Assembly: GCA_018607835.1 (NCBI GenBank)
Contig: JABBAS010000046.1
Location: forward strand, 1-33,141
Reading direction: 5' to 3'
Source: Methylobacillus sp.
Lineage (GTDB): Bacteria > Pseudomonadota > Gammaproteobacteria > Burkholderiales > Burkholderiaceae_C
Length of the DNA: 33,141 bases
Shown here: positions 25,408-33,141 of the stretch, one piece after another
Layout: each line of letters opens with the position of its first letter
How positions within the stretch are numbered: the stretch's first letter is position 1
Notes under the pieces: generated by a model
What the model saw: the letters and a program-made list of their open reading frames with translations, nothing else
Databases searched by the model: none
Told to the model about the DNA's origin: nothing
Made by a program: the position numbers and the translations under genes

Positions 25408-25420
25408 TAAGGCCCGCGCC

Positions 25421-26191
25421 TTATGCAGGCTTGGGTGCAACCTCTAACCCACCCAGGTAGAAGCGGTTGTGCGTTGGTGAAATGATGAGCTCATTGATGC
25501 AGCTGCGCGCGGGCATACAGGCGATAAACCCGATGGCATCGCCCATATCCTCAGGCTGAACCATCTGATCGAGCTGATCTTGCGAGGGCGGCACAGGCCG
25601 CTTGAGCATGATGGGGGTCGCGACTTCACCCGGCAAAATTGAACTTGCTCGAATACCGTTGCCACACTCCTCCATATTGATTGACTCGGTGAGTGCGATC
25701 ACCGCGCGCTTAGTCGCGTTATAGGCGGGTCCCGTTAACTTGCTAGCGTACAAACCAGCCCACGATGACACGTTAATGATGAGCCCGCCGCCCTGCGCAC
25801 GCATGGTGGGTAGCACCGCATGCACGCAATAAAACGAACCTGACAGATTTACCCGAACCACATCGTCCCAAGCGTCAATAGCCAACACATCTAAGTTACG
25901 ACGTGGCGTGTTGATGCCTGCACTGTTCACCAAAATATCAATGCGCTTGTGACGGCTAACAATATCATCAGCCACCGCTTTAACGGCCGCGCTATCCGCC
26001 ACATCAAGCAAGACGGCCTCCGCACTGCCCAACGCCTGCAGCGCGGTTAGTGCACTGGCGTTGGTCTCTTTATTACGGCCAGAAATAATCACGTGTGCGC
26101 CTGCCTTTACCAGCGCCGTCGCACCCGCTAAACCAATACCACTGCCACCGCCGGTGATCCACACTACTTGCCCATTGAGAGAATTTTGCAT
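25421..26191 (-). CDS. Short-chain dehydrogenase/reductase
   Basis: 256-residue classical SDR. Cofactor motif TGGGSGIG near the N-terminus, NSAG for the central sheet, the catalytic Ser in INVSSWAG and the catalytic pair in AYNATK (YxxxK). The C-terminal segment LPGEVATPIM is also typical. It oxidises or reduces an alcohol/ketone pair with NAD(P); the substrate is unknown. The start at 26191 (MQNSLNGQ) has AGGAG nine bases upstream and supersedes a longer reading from 26263. It is probably monocistronic. Confidence 0.87.
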   Translation of the reverse strand: MQNSLNGQVVWITGGGSGIGLAGATALVKAGAHVIISGRNKETNASALTALQALGSAEAVLLDVADSAAVKAVADDIVSRHKRIDILVNSAGINTPRRNLDVLAIDAWDDVVRVNLSGSFYCVHAVLPTMRAQGGGLIINVSSWAGLYASKLTGPAYNATKRAVIALTESINMEECGNGIRASSILPGEVATPIMLKRPVPPSQDQLDQMVQPEDMGDAIGFIACMPARSCINELIISPTHNRFYLGGLEVAPKPA

Positions 26192-26434
26192 ACCAAGGTC
26201 TCCTGTTTTGTTTATGCCTGAAACGCAGTCTATGGCGCTCGGTGCCCCAAGCACCAAGGTCACGCCAACTTACTACGCCGACATCTTCCTCTGCACCTGA
26301 AAAGTCCCCCGTCTCCTGCGCAACACCGCACGCGCCATGAACACTGAAACCGGTCACGGATGCCCTGGGCGACAAACGATTACGATAGGGCGCTTAACAA
26401 ACAACGTTCCTGCACAGACACGGATTAACGCCTT

Positions 26435-26800
26435 ATGCAAAACGGTCTCATTCTTTTCGCTCACGGCTCTCGCGACCCCTTATGGCGCCTCCCACTAGAG
26501 AGCTTGGCCACCGCCATTGCCCACGATTTACCCCAGACGTCGGTGCGATGCGCCTATCTTGAGCTGTGCGAGCCCGATTTAGAACACGTTGTATCCGAGA
26601 TGGTTGCGCAGGGCGCACAGCAGTTAACGGTACTGCCCATGTTCTTTGGTGTCGGCAAACACGCACGCGAAGACTTGCCAGAGATCATCCGCACACTGCA
26701 AGCCACATGGCCGCAATTGGCCCTGACATGTGAACCGGCCGTTGGCGAACACCCCCTGCTGAAACAAGCCATCGTCCAGATAGCCAAACAAGCCAATTAA
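26435..26800 (+). CDS. CbiX/SirB-like short chelatase
   Basis: 121 residues, the size of a single-domain CbiX(S)/SirB chelatase. Active-site histidines are visible in LILFAHGSRDP (His10) and FFGVGKHAREDLP. These proteins insert Co2+ or Fe2+ into sirohydrochlorin. The adjacent sulfite reductase gene needs siroheme, so a role in its cofactor supply is plausible. The start at 26435 is the first ATG and fits the family. Nickel-type activity cannot be excluded. Confidence 0.8.
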   Translation: MQNGLILFAHGSRDPLWRLPLESLATAIAHDLPQTSVRCAYLELCEPDLEHVVSEMVAQGAQQLTVLPMFFGVGKHAREDLPEIIRTLQATWPQLALTCEPAVGEHPLLKQAIVQIAKQAN

Positions 26801-26870
26801 GGCCGGCCAGGCCGATGCATATATTTATATCGACATAAGGATATGATTAATATGTAGTTTGAGATATAAA

Positions 26871-26893
26871 GCCCCGTCGATACAGTTCGGGGC
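26871..26893 (+). promoter_or_regulatory. Hairpin abutting the TauE/SafE start codon
   Basis: GCCCCG (26871-26876), 11 bases, CGGGGC (26888-26893) can pair. The 3' arm ends exactly before the ATG at 26894 and covers the only G-rich ribosome-binding region, so it could limit translation. The preceding 26815-26870 is A+T-rich and probably contains the promoter. Confidence 0.45.
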
Positions 26894-27721
26894 ATGCAAG
26901 ACACCGCGCTCATACTCAGCGGCCTCATCATCGGGGCCATCATCGGTCTCACCGGTGTCGGGGGAGGCTCGCTCATGACCCCCTTGCTGATTATGGGGTT
27001 TGGCGTGAATCCGGCCATCGCGGTCGGAACCGACTTGTTGTTTGCCGCCGCCACCAAGTTGGGAGGAACGGTTAGGCTAGCCCGCGAACGCCTGATCGCT
27101 TGGCGTGCCGTTGGCCTCTTGAGTGTAGGCTCCCTACCCGCTGCCCTGCTGACCATGGCGGTTTTGCAGCACCTAGGCCCATCCAGCGCAGAAACCGAGC
27201 AACTCATACGGCAGGTACTTGGCGTCGCGTTATTGCTAACTGCGCTGGCCACACTGCACAACGTACTCGCCTCCCAACGTAAAAAAAACGCGGTGCTTGC
27301 CAACAACGGCCTAGCAGGGGCAGCAGGGGCAGCAGATTTAGCCGATACAGCGAATGCGACGCCCGCACACTGGGCGCTTCCCGTTCTGTTTGGCGCGCTC
27401 ATAGGCTCGGTGGTCACGCTCACCTCCGTCGGTGCTGGTGCCATTGGGGTTACCGCGTTACTCATCTTATTTCCACGGTTGGCAATCCAACGCATCATTG
27501 CCGTCGACCTCGCCTACGCGGTCCCGTTGACGTTGTTCGCTGGCTTGGGGCACGCCAGCCTCGGTCAGGTTGACTGGCATCTCTTGGGCTTGCTCTTATG
27601 CGGCTCGCTACCAGGCATTTGGCTCGGTAGCCGACTACTCAAATCACTCAATCCGCAGGTGACCCGCACCCTCCTTTCCACTTTGCTTGCAACCATTGGC
27701 ATCAAGCTCCTTGCTTGGTGA
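26894..27721 (+). CDS. TauE/SafE-family sulfur-oxyanion permease
   Basis: 275-residue permease with about eight membrane helices in two repeats: IIGAIIGLTGVGGGSLMTPLLI opens the first and LIGSVVTLTSVGAGAIGVTALLI opens the second. This GVGGG / GVGAG pattern defines TauE/SafE (DUF81) permeases, which export sulfite or sulfoacetate or take up sulfur anions. It lies 13 bp before cysI, so it probably supports sulfate assimilation or sulfite detoxification. An A8 tract at about 27282 and a GGGGCAGCA duplication lie in the hydrophilic linker between the repeats. Confidence 0.85.
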   Translation: MQDTALILSGLIIGAIIGLTGVGGGSLMTPLLIMGFGVNPAIAVGTDLLFAAATKLGGTVRLARERLIAWRAVGLLSVGSLPAALLTMAVLQHLGPSSAETEQLIRQVLGVALLLTALATLHNVLASQRKKNAVLANNGLAGAAGAADLADTANATPAHWALPVLFGALIGSVVTLTSVGAGAIGVTALLILFPRLAIQRIIAVDLAYAVPLTLFAGLGHASLGQVDWHLLGLLLCGSLPGIWLGSRLLKSLNPQVTRTLLSTLLATIGIKLLAW

Positions 27722-27734
27722 CCTCGGTAAACCT

Positions 27735-29552
27735 ATGTATCAATACACCCCCTTCGACAAACAATTCGTGCAACTGCGCGCGACGCAATACCGCGACCAA
27801 CTCACGCGATGGCAGGCAGGCGATCTCTCTGAGGATGCGTTCAAGCCCTTGCGCCTACAAAACGGTTGGTATGTGCAGCGCTTTGCTCCCATGCTGCGTG
27901 TGGCTGTCCCCTACGGCGAGCTATCCAGCCCACAACTGCGTGCCTTGGCGACCATCGCGAGAGACTATGACCATAAGGACCTGACGGCGATGGACACCAG
28001 CAATGCCGGGCTGAGCGACGTCGCCATGCTCCCTGACCATTGCGCCCACTTCACCACGCGTCAAAACGTGCAGTTCAATTGGATTCCCCTATCCAAAAGT
28101 GCCGATGTCATGGACTTGCTCGCCAGCGTATCCATGCACGGCATTCAAACAAGTGGCAACTGCATCCGCAACATCACCACCGACGCCTTTGCAGGCATCG
28201 CACCTGACGAGGTCGCTGACCCACGACCCTACTGCGAGATTATTCGACAGTGGAGCACCCTACACCCAGAGTTTGCGTTTCTTCCCCGCAAATTCAAAAT
28301 CGCCATCAGTGGCGGTACAGAGGATCGCGCGGCCACCGGCTGGCACGACGTGGGCTTACGCCTGCTACGCAGTGTCGATGGCGACATTGGATTTCAAGTC
28401 AGCGTTGGCGGCGGTATGGGCCGCACCCCCGTTATCGGAACGGTACTCAAGACGTTTTTACCCGCCAACCAAATCATGAATTATTTGGAAGCCGTGGTCC
28501 GCGTCTACAACCGTTGGGGGCGGCGTGACAACATCTATAAAGCCCGAATAAAAATACTGGTTAAGGCGCTAGGAGCCACCTACATCGAAGAGGTCAACCA
28601 AGAGTTCGAAGACATTGTGTTGAAAGACGGTGCAAAACACACCATCACTGACGCCGAGTTTGCGCGTGTTAGCGCGATGTTTACGGCAGCCGACCGACGT
28701 TGCGACCAACTGTCTGCTGAGAAAAAAATAAGCAGCATCTTAAGTGCAGCGGCAAGCGACGACACGGAGTTTAGTCAGTGGCTTATACACAATGTACGCA
28801 GTCACAAAAACCCAGATCTCCGCGCCGTCACCTTGTCATTCAAGCGTTTCGGCTTCGCACCGGGTGACGCCTCTGCCAAGCAACTCGACGCCGCGGCCGA
28901 CTTAGCCGAGCGGTTTAGTTCTGGCGAAGTACGCGTCACGCACGCGCAAAACTTGGTTTTACCTTGGGTTCGCTGTGACGAACTCCCTGAGCTATGGCGC
29001 GCCGCACGCGCGTTGGGACTAGCCAAGCCAAACGTCGGCTTGCTAACCGACATGATTGCTTGCCCAGGCGGTGACTTTTGTAGTCTCGCCAACGCCCGCT
29101 CACTGCCGCTTGCATCGTTGATAGCCAATCGCTACAAAGACTTGGACGAGTTGGATGACATTGGCCCGATTGATCTGCACATCAGTGGATGCATCAACTC
29201 ATGTGGTCACCACCACAGCGGCCATATCGGCATACTCGGCATCGATAAAGATGGCCAAGAGTGGTATCAAGTCACGCTGGGTGGCTCAGATGGCACACGC
29301 CTCTCTGGTATCCCGACACCCGGAAAAGTTATTGGGCCCGCGTTTGCGGCTGATGAGGTCGTCGATGTGATTGACGCCCTCATCACAACCTACAGCGGCC
29401 AACGCCTGGCGGGTGAATACTTCATACAAACATTGAAGCGCATTGGGCACGACCCCTTCAAAGCGTCAGCGAATGCCGTGCGCACCTCGACAAATCGAAG
29501 CAAGCCAGCCACGGCTCACGATGCACCGCCCACAGCCACCTCTACCGCATAA
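27735..29552 (+). CDS. cysI: Sulfite reductase, siroheme-[4Fe-4S] subunit
   Basis: 605 residues with two nitrite/sulfite-reductase ferredoxin-like half domains and two siroheme domains. The cluster/siroheme cysteines are Cys443 and Cys449 (CPGGDFC, Cx5C) and Cys486 and Cys490 (CINSC, Cx3C). It reduces sulfite to sulfide; the electron donor is probably ferredoxin or a separate flavoprotein, because no CysJ is present. Whether it prefers nitrite cannot be decided from motifs, but the cysHDN neighbours favour sulfite. The start at 27735 (MYQYTPFDKQF) matches relatives. A 30-residue Ser/Thr/Ala-rich tail ends the protein. Confidence 0.9.
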   Translation: MYQYTPFDKQFVQLRATQYRDQLTRWQAGDLSEDAFKPLRLQNGWYVQRFAPMLRVAVPYGELSSPQLRALATIARDYDHKDLTAMDTSNAGLSDVAMLPDHCAHFTTRQNVQFNWIPLSKSADVMDLLASVSMHGIQTSGNCIRNITTDAFAGIAPDEVADPRPYCEIIRQWSTLHPEFAFLPRKFKIAISGGTEDRAATGWHDVGLRLLRSVDGDIGFQVSVGGGMGRTPVIGTVLKTFLPANQIMNYLEAVVRVYNRWGRRDNIYKARIKILVKALGATYIEEVNQEFEDIVLKDGAKHTITDAEFARVSAMFTAADRRCDQLSAEKKISSILSAAASDDTEFSQWLIHNVRSHKNPDLRAVTLSFKRFGFAPGDASAKQLDAAADLAERFSSGEVRVTHAQNLVLPWVRCDELPELWRAARALGLAKPNVGLLTDMIACPGGDFCSLANARSLPLASLIANRYKDLDELDDIGPIDLHISGCINSCGHHHSGHIGILGIDKDGQEWYQVTLGGSDGTRLSGIPTPGKVIGPAFAADEVVDVIDALITTYSGQRLAGEYFIQTLKRIGHDPFKASANAVRTSTNRSKPATAHDAPPTATSTA

Positions 29553-29566
29553 CCAGGGTGTCCAAC

Positions 29567-29974
29567 ATGCAACTATTCCTATCCAACAGCGCGCAAGACA
29601 CCTTGGCGGCCAGCTTACAGGTCGCGAATGACACAGAGGTGTCCGCGCTTGATCTCTCACAGGTGTCGGCAATCGCCCTGCACTTTCCGAAATTTACCGA
29701 TGGCAGAGCCTACTCTCAGGCGCACCACCTGCGCGTGCGCGCCGGCTTTGGTGGCGCACTGATCGCTTGGGGCGATGTTCTGGTTGACCAACTGCCTCAG
29801 ATGCGTCGATTGGGTTTTAGCCATGCGCTCTTGCGCGATGACCAGTCACTCGATGTCGCCCGGTCAGTGCTAGCGCAATTCACCGCTTTCTACCAAGGCG
29901 ATGTGCATGAGCCCGACCCCATTTTCATACGCGAACAAAGCGCCGTTGCTGCGGTGGTGGGAGATACGGCATGA
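29567..29974 (+). CDS. DUF934 sulfite-reductase-associated protein
   Basis: 135 residues of the DUF934 family, identified by LDLSQVSAIALHFPKFTDGRAYSQAHHLR and the GALIAWGDVLVDQLPQMRRLGF segment. The gene is found between cysI and cysH in many proteobacteria and is thought to assist sulfite reductase, with the mechanism unknown. The ATG at 29567 has AGGG eight bases upstream; a GTG at 29558 is also in frame. Its TGA overlaps the cysH start (ATGA). Confidence 0.85.
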   Translation: MQLFLSNSAQDTLAASLQVANDTEVSALDLSQVSAIALHFPKFTDGRAYSQAHHLRVRAGFGGALIAWGDVLVDQLPQMRRLGFSHALLRDDQSLDVARSVLAQFTAFYQGDVHEPDPIFIREQSAVAAVVGDTA

Positions 29975-30765
29975 ATGCGATCAGTCGTTATGCACAGGCG
30001 AGCGTCGGCTACACCGCGAAAGTACAGGCCAGCCTTGACCTGCTGACACAAACGCGTCACGACCACGCAGGCGCTTGGACCCAGGCAAACAGCTTGGGCG
30101 CCGAAGATGTGGTGATCACGCACCTCATGCACCTGAGCGGCTGGCTACATCAGGCAGACGCTAGCGTGTTCGTACTGAATACGGAAAAACTACACGAACA
30201 AACCATTGCACTTATTTCACAAATCGAGCGGCGTTACAGCATCACGGTAAAGCAATTTAAGCCTGAAGCGGTTCAAACGATTGCGCTGGTCGAACGCATC
30301 GGCGAGAACGGCATATTTGAATCCAAAGACAAGCGTTTGTCGTGCTGTGACGTTAGAAAAATGCAACCCTTGTCCAAGGCCTTAGCCGGCCAAGTGGGCT
30401 GGCTCACCGGACTTCGCCGTGAACAATCTATGGGCCGCGCACAGGTGAATAGCCTAGAGCAGGATGGCCCACGCTTAAAGCTCAACCCGCTTGTCAATTG
30501 GTCTTGGGGCGATGTCTGGGCATTTATTGCCGAGCACGACTTGTCGTATAACGCGTTGCACGACGATTTCTTTCCCAGCATTGGCTGTGCCCCTTGCACG
30601 CGCGCGATCAGCCTAGGTGAAGACTTCCGTGCCGGTCGCTGGTGGTGGGAGGCCAATGACGGCCAATCACCAGCAAAAGAATGCGGCCTGCATGTGCAAC
30701 CCACTACCACTACCTCCACTACCACCACCACTTCAACGACGGTATCGCAAGGAACGACGATATGA
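29971..30765 (+). CDS. cysH: Adenylyl-sulfate (APS) reductase, CysH family
   Basis: 264 residues. Cys125-Cys126 and Cys206-Cys209 form the CC...CxxC set that binds a [4Fe-4S] cluster, marking the APS-reducing (assimilatory) type; the catalytic Cys238 is in ECGLH. It converts APS (and possibly PAPS) to sulfite with thioredoxin. It overlaps DUF934 at its start and cysD at its end (ATGA both times), so translation is coupled. After the normal ECGLH end comes a 22-residue Thr-rich tail encoded by an ACC/ACT simple repeat. Confidence 0.9.
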   Translation: MNAISRYAQASVGYTAKVQASLDLLTQTRHDHAGAWTQANSLGAEDVVITHLMHLSGWLHQADASVFVLNTEKLHEQTIALISQIERRYSITVKQFKPEAVQTIALVERIGENGIFESKDKRLSCCDVRKMQPLSKALAGQVGWLTGLRREQSMGRAQVNSLEQDGPRLKLNPLVNWSWGDVWAFIAEHDLSYNALHDDFFPSIGCAPCTRAISLGEDFRAGRWWWEANDGQSPAKECGLHVQPTTTTSTTTTTSTTVSQGTTI

Positions 30766-31697
30766 ACGCCATTGCAGAACAAGCCTTACTCGGCAGCGCC
30801 GTGAGCAACAGCCACCTGGACGGCTTGGAGTCAGAGACCATTTTTCTACTGCGTGAGGTCGCCGCCAGTTTTGAGCGTCCCGCCCTGTTATTTTCTGGTG
30901 GAAAAGACTCACTCGTCATGCTCAAGTGCGCTGAAAAAGCATTTGGTATCGGCGGCATTCCCTTTCCGTTGCTCATGATTGATACCGGTCACAACTTTTC
31001 CGAGGTGACCGAGTTCAGAGACCAACGGGCTGCTGAACTCGGTGCACACCTGATTGTTCGCAATGTGGAAGACTCCATGGCGCGCGGAACTGTCCGCTTA
31101 CGAAACCCCTCGGAGCCAAGAAACGCACACCAATCCGTCACCCTGCTTGAGGCCATTGACGAATTTCGATTTGACGCACTCATTGGCGGTGCCCGCAGAG
31201 ACGAAGAGAAAGCGCGCGCAAAGGAGCGCATCTTCTCCCACAGAGACAGCTTTGGACAATGGCAACCCAAGGCGCAACGGCCGGAGTTGTGGCAACTATT
31301 TAATAACAAGCTCCATCCCCAAGAGCATTTCCGTGTGTTCCCTATCTCTAACTGGACCGAGCTAGATGTGTGGCAATACATAGAGCGCGAGCGTATCGCA
31401 CTGCCCGCTCTGTACTACAGCCACGAGCGCGAGGTCATTAACCGAAGGGGCATGTTGGTGCCCGTTACTGACTTAACGCCGCCGCAACCGGGTGAGGTCA
31501 CGGAGCGCATCAGCGTTCGGTTTAGAACCGTTGGCGACATAACATGCACCTGCCCAGTCCGCAGTGATGCACAAACCGCGGCAGACATTGTTAGTGAGAC
31601 CTTGGGCGTTACGGTAAGCGAGCGTGGCGCTACCCGTATGGATGATCAAACGTCAGAAGCCTCAATGGAAAAAAGAAAAACCGAAGGTTATTTTTAA
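30762..31697 (+). CDS. cysD: Sulfate adenylyltransferase small subunit
   Basis: 311 residues of the PP-loop ATP-pyrophosphatase family, with SGGKDS at about 45-50, GGARRDEEKARAKER, and the terminal MEKRKTEGYF typical of CysD. With CysN it adenylates sulfate to APS. The start at 30762 overlaps the cysH stop and fits the family; longer in-frame readings run through the cysH repeat. Confidence 0.93.
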   Translation: MNAIAEQALLGSAVSNSHLDGLESETIFLLREVAASFERPALLFSGGKDSLVMLKCAEKAFGIGGIPFPLLMIDTGHNFSEVTEFRDQRAAELGAHLIVRNVEDSMARGTVRLRNPSEPRNAHQSVTLLEAIDEFRFDALIGGARRDEEKARAKERIFSHRDSFGQWQPKAQRPELWQLFNNKLHPQEHFRVFPISNWTELDVWQYIERERIALPALYYSHEREVINRRGMLVPVTDLTPPQPGEVTERISVRFRTVGDITCTCPVRSDAQTAADIVSETLGVTVSERGATRMDDQTSEASMEKRKTEGYF

Positions 31698-31698
31698 T

Positions 31699-33063
31699 AT
31701 GAACGCCCTCACATTTATTACTTGCGGGTCCGTTGACGATGGGAAAAGCACACTCATCGGTCGCCTATTAATGGACAGCAAGGCCGTCCTTTCCGACCAG
31801 CTCGCGAGTGCATCACGCAGAAACAGCCTGACGGGAAACGGCGAGCAACCCGACCTCGCTGCGTTCACCGATGGACTGCAGGCCGAACGCGAGCAAGGCA
31901 TCACCATCGATGTGGCTTGGCGCTATTTTTCAACGCCAATTCGAAAATACATCATCGGTGACACACCTGGGCACGAGCAATACACCCGGAACATGGTGAC
32001 AGCGGCAACCAATGCCGACGCCGCCGTCGTTATCGTTGACGCCACCAAATTAGATTGGCAACAAGCAGGGCTGTCGCTGCTACCCCAAACGCGTCGGCAC
32101 ACGCTGCTACTCAAGCTACTCCGCGTCGACTCCGTCGTGTTTGCGGTTAACAAACTAGACGCTGTGGCTGACGCGGCGATGGCCTTCGCGCATATCGGGA
32201 ACGCCTTGCGCTTATTTAGTCAGGAAGCCGGTATCAACGCACCATCTATCGTGCCCATCTCCGCGCTACAAGGCTATAACGTCGTATCGCACACAGAAGA
32301 ATGGGCCGGTTACAACGGCCCCAGCTTGCTGGAATTACTAGAGACCCTGCCCACGCGTAACCAGATTGATCTCGACACGGCTCACGCAGTCGAAGCCAAG
32401 GCCAAGGCCTCATCACCAGACACAAGGGATACGGGGGATACGGAGCATACGCCGCACTTCAACGTACAGTGGGTGGAGCAACGCGCGGCCACACCTAAGC
32501 AACCCACCGGGCGCCGCATTTACTGGGGACGGCTAGTCGCTGGCCAATTACGCGTCGGTGACGTGCTGCGCGTTGACACCAGTGGTGAAACGGCGACTGT
32601 CGCGACAGTGTGGAGTGATGTACGCGCGGATCTCGCCAGCACCCTCGTTGACTCGGGCCGTTCTTATGGCCTCGTCTTAGACCGAGAGCTTGATATTTCT
32701 CGTGGCGATTGGCTACTCGCGCCCGCAGCGGACCTGGGGCAACAGCAGGTCACCGCCAGCGTCGCTTGGCTAGACAACACCCCCATGCGTGTGGGCGGAA
32801 GTTATTGGGCGCTCCATGGCCACCGTTGGACCAAAGCGCGTGTGACCGCCATCGATCACCAGATCGATATCCAAACGCTTGGCACCGCACCCGTTCAGCA
32901 GCTAGACGCCAACGGCATTGGTCAGGTACGCATTCAATTTCAAGCCAAACTCCCGGTCAAACCATACGCAATCAGCCGAGGTTTGGGCAGCCTTATTTTG
33001 GTTGATGTCACAACGCACGCCACCGCGGGTGCGGTGCTCGTCACAGAGGTGGCCGCGTCCTAA
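31699..33063 (+). CDS. cysN: Sulfate adenylyltransferase GTPase subunit
   Basis: 454-residue EF-Tu-like GTPase. Motifs: G1 GSVDDGKST (10-18), REQGITIDVAW, G3 DTPGHEQYTRNM, and G4 NKLD. It drives APS synthesis by CysD and starts one base after the cysD stop. No APS-kinase (CysC) domain is fused, in keeping with the APS-reductase type of CysH. A short hydrophilic insert (about 230-250) contains a GATAC-like repeat. Confidence 0.92.
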   Translation: MNALTFITCGSVDDGKSTLIGRLLMDSKAVLSDQLASASRRNSLTGNGEQPDLAAFTDGLQAEREQGITIDVAWRYFSTPIRKYIIGDTPGHEQYTRNMVTAATNADAAVVIVDATKLDWQQAGLSLLPQTRRHTLLLKLLRVDSVVFAVNKLDAVADAAMAFAHIGNALRLFSQEAGINAPSIVPISALQGYNVVSHTEEWAGYNGPSLLELLETLPTRNQIDLDTAHAVEAKAKASSPDTRDTGDTEHTPHFNVQWVEQRAATPKQPTGRRIYWGRLVAGQLRVGDVLRVDTSGETATVATVWSDVRADLASTLVDSGRSYGLVLDRELDISRGDWLLAPAADLGQQQVTASVAWLDNTPMRVGGSYWALHGHRWTKARVTAIDHQIDIQTLGTAPVQQLDANGIGQVRIQFQAKLPVKPYAISRGLGSLILVDVTTHATAGAVLVTEVAAS

Positions 33064-33074
33064 CGCAGCGCACG

Positions 33075-33098
33075 TAAGCATAAGCATAAGCATAAGCA
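33075..33098 (+). repeat. Four TAAGCA hexamers
   Basis: Four perfect tandem TAAGCA copies lie between the cysN stop and the ATG at 33116, ending 17 bp before it. Slippage would change the spacing of any upstream element. Confidence 0.85.
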
Positions 33099-33115
33099 TT
33101 TAACAAGAAAACACC

Positions 33116-33141
33116 ATGACACATGTCGTTACAGAAGCGTG
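33116..33141 (+). CDS. fdxA: Ferredoxin, 5' fragment (FdxA-like)
   Basis: The window ends after MTHVVTEA followed by TG. This is the usual opening of seven-iron FdxA ferredoxins, where the next residue is the first cluster cysteine (TGC would fit). Only about 8 residues are visible. Its place after cysN suggests it might be the electron donor for CysI, but this is inference. Confidence 0.65.

Larger units (their letters stand above)
25036..25420. other. AT-rich non-coding stretch
   Basis: About 385 bp without a credible gene. Positions 25110-25355 are strongly A+T-rich compared with the window. Contents seen are a 16-nt palindrome (25241-25256), several TATAAT-like words, and near the right end an 8-bp stem (25381-25407). 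No small ORF with a ribosome-binding site was found. Confidence 0.55.

Noticed and set aside
25036-25420. Small protein or tRNA gene in the AT-rich stretch
   Set aside because: Reading frames are very short and no cloverleaf-type pairing was recognised.
26797-27498. Minus-strand reading frame of 233 codons
   Set aside because: It is antisense to the TauE/SafE gene, is Ala/Ser/Pro-rich and resembles no family.

Overview
The window is a gene-dense chromosomal stretch of about 55% G+C by eye, with short intergenic gaps and many ATGA-type start/stop overlaps. The gene content points to a betaproteobacterium of the order Burkholderiales, probably Alcaligenaceae-like. The indicators are a sulfate-assimilation operon with a DUF934 gene between cysI and cysH, a 3-hydroxybenzoate 4-hydroxylase very like the Comamonas MobA protein, an fbp-type iron transporter, and AzlC/AzlD and DUF1993 genes. 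No rRNA, tRNA, CRISPR array or intact mobile element was seen. The assignment rests on remembered protein similarity and not on a database search.

Layout from left to right. 1-290: a frameshifted remnant of a T5orf172/MUG113-type GIY-YIG nuclease gene. 334-4261: a ferric-iron ABC transporter, with permease and binding-protein genes leftward and the ATPase gene rightward, and a Fur-box-like palindrome in front of the binding-protein gene. 4353-6087: an SbtA-type bicarbonate permease followed 7 nt later by an exported SUMF1-domain protein without the formylglycine-generating cysteine pair. 6084-9832: a flavoprotein aromatic hydroxylase, a CNNM/CorC-type membrane protein and a cupin related to 2,4'-dihydroxyacetophenone dioxygenase. 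9858-11602: AzlC/AzlD amino-acid exporter and a DUF1993 gene with a clear UUCG-loop terminator. 11685-15907: an FMN-dependent alpha-hydroxy-acid oxidase divergent from a leaderless substrate-binding-like protein and a Gfo/Idh/MocA oxidoreductase, then a Bcr/CflA-type efflux pump. 16068-18005: mobA. 18002-21338: a fold-type-III PLP racemase translationally coupled to a DUF1611 (DgcN-like) protein, divergent from an EamA permease; this looks like a D-amino-acid or N-acyl-amino-acid module. 21370-25035: a giant double hybrid histidine kinase containing two complete sensor-kinase-receiver units. 25036-25420: an AT-rich non-coding stretch. 25421-26191: an SDR dehydrogenase. 26435-33063: CbiX-like chelatase, TauE/SafE permease, cysI, DUF934, cysH, cysD and cysN. 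33116-33141: the start of a ferredoxin gene, probably fdxA.

The best-defined pathway is assimilatory sulfate reduction. CysDN makes APS, CysH (APS-reductase type with a four-cysteine cluster motif) makes sulfite, and CysI makes sulfide. The CbiX-like protein may supply metal insertion for the CysI siroheme, and a TauE/SafE protein probably moves a sulfur oxyanion. The aromatic-ring enzymes (two FAD hydroxylases and a cupin dioxygenase) and the amino-acid genes look like separate catabolic or transport functions of a metabolically versatile heterotroph.

The most interesting items are the tandem double hybrid kinase with two separate multi-pass membrane sensors, and the DUF1611-racemase-EamA cluster. 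Smaller observations are a 14-bp triplicated repeat that folds into a perfect hairpin, a TAAGCA hexamer array in front of the ferredoxin gene, and a start-codon-proximal hairpin in front of the TauE/SafE gene. I did not find an obviously new defence or mobile system.
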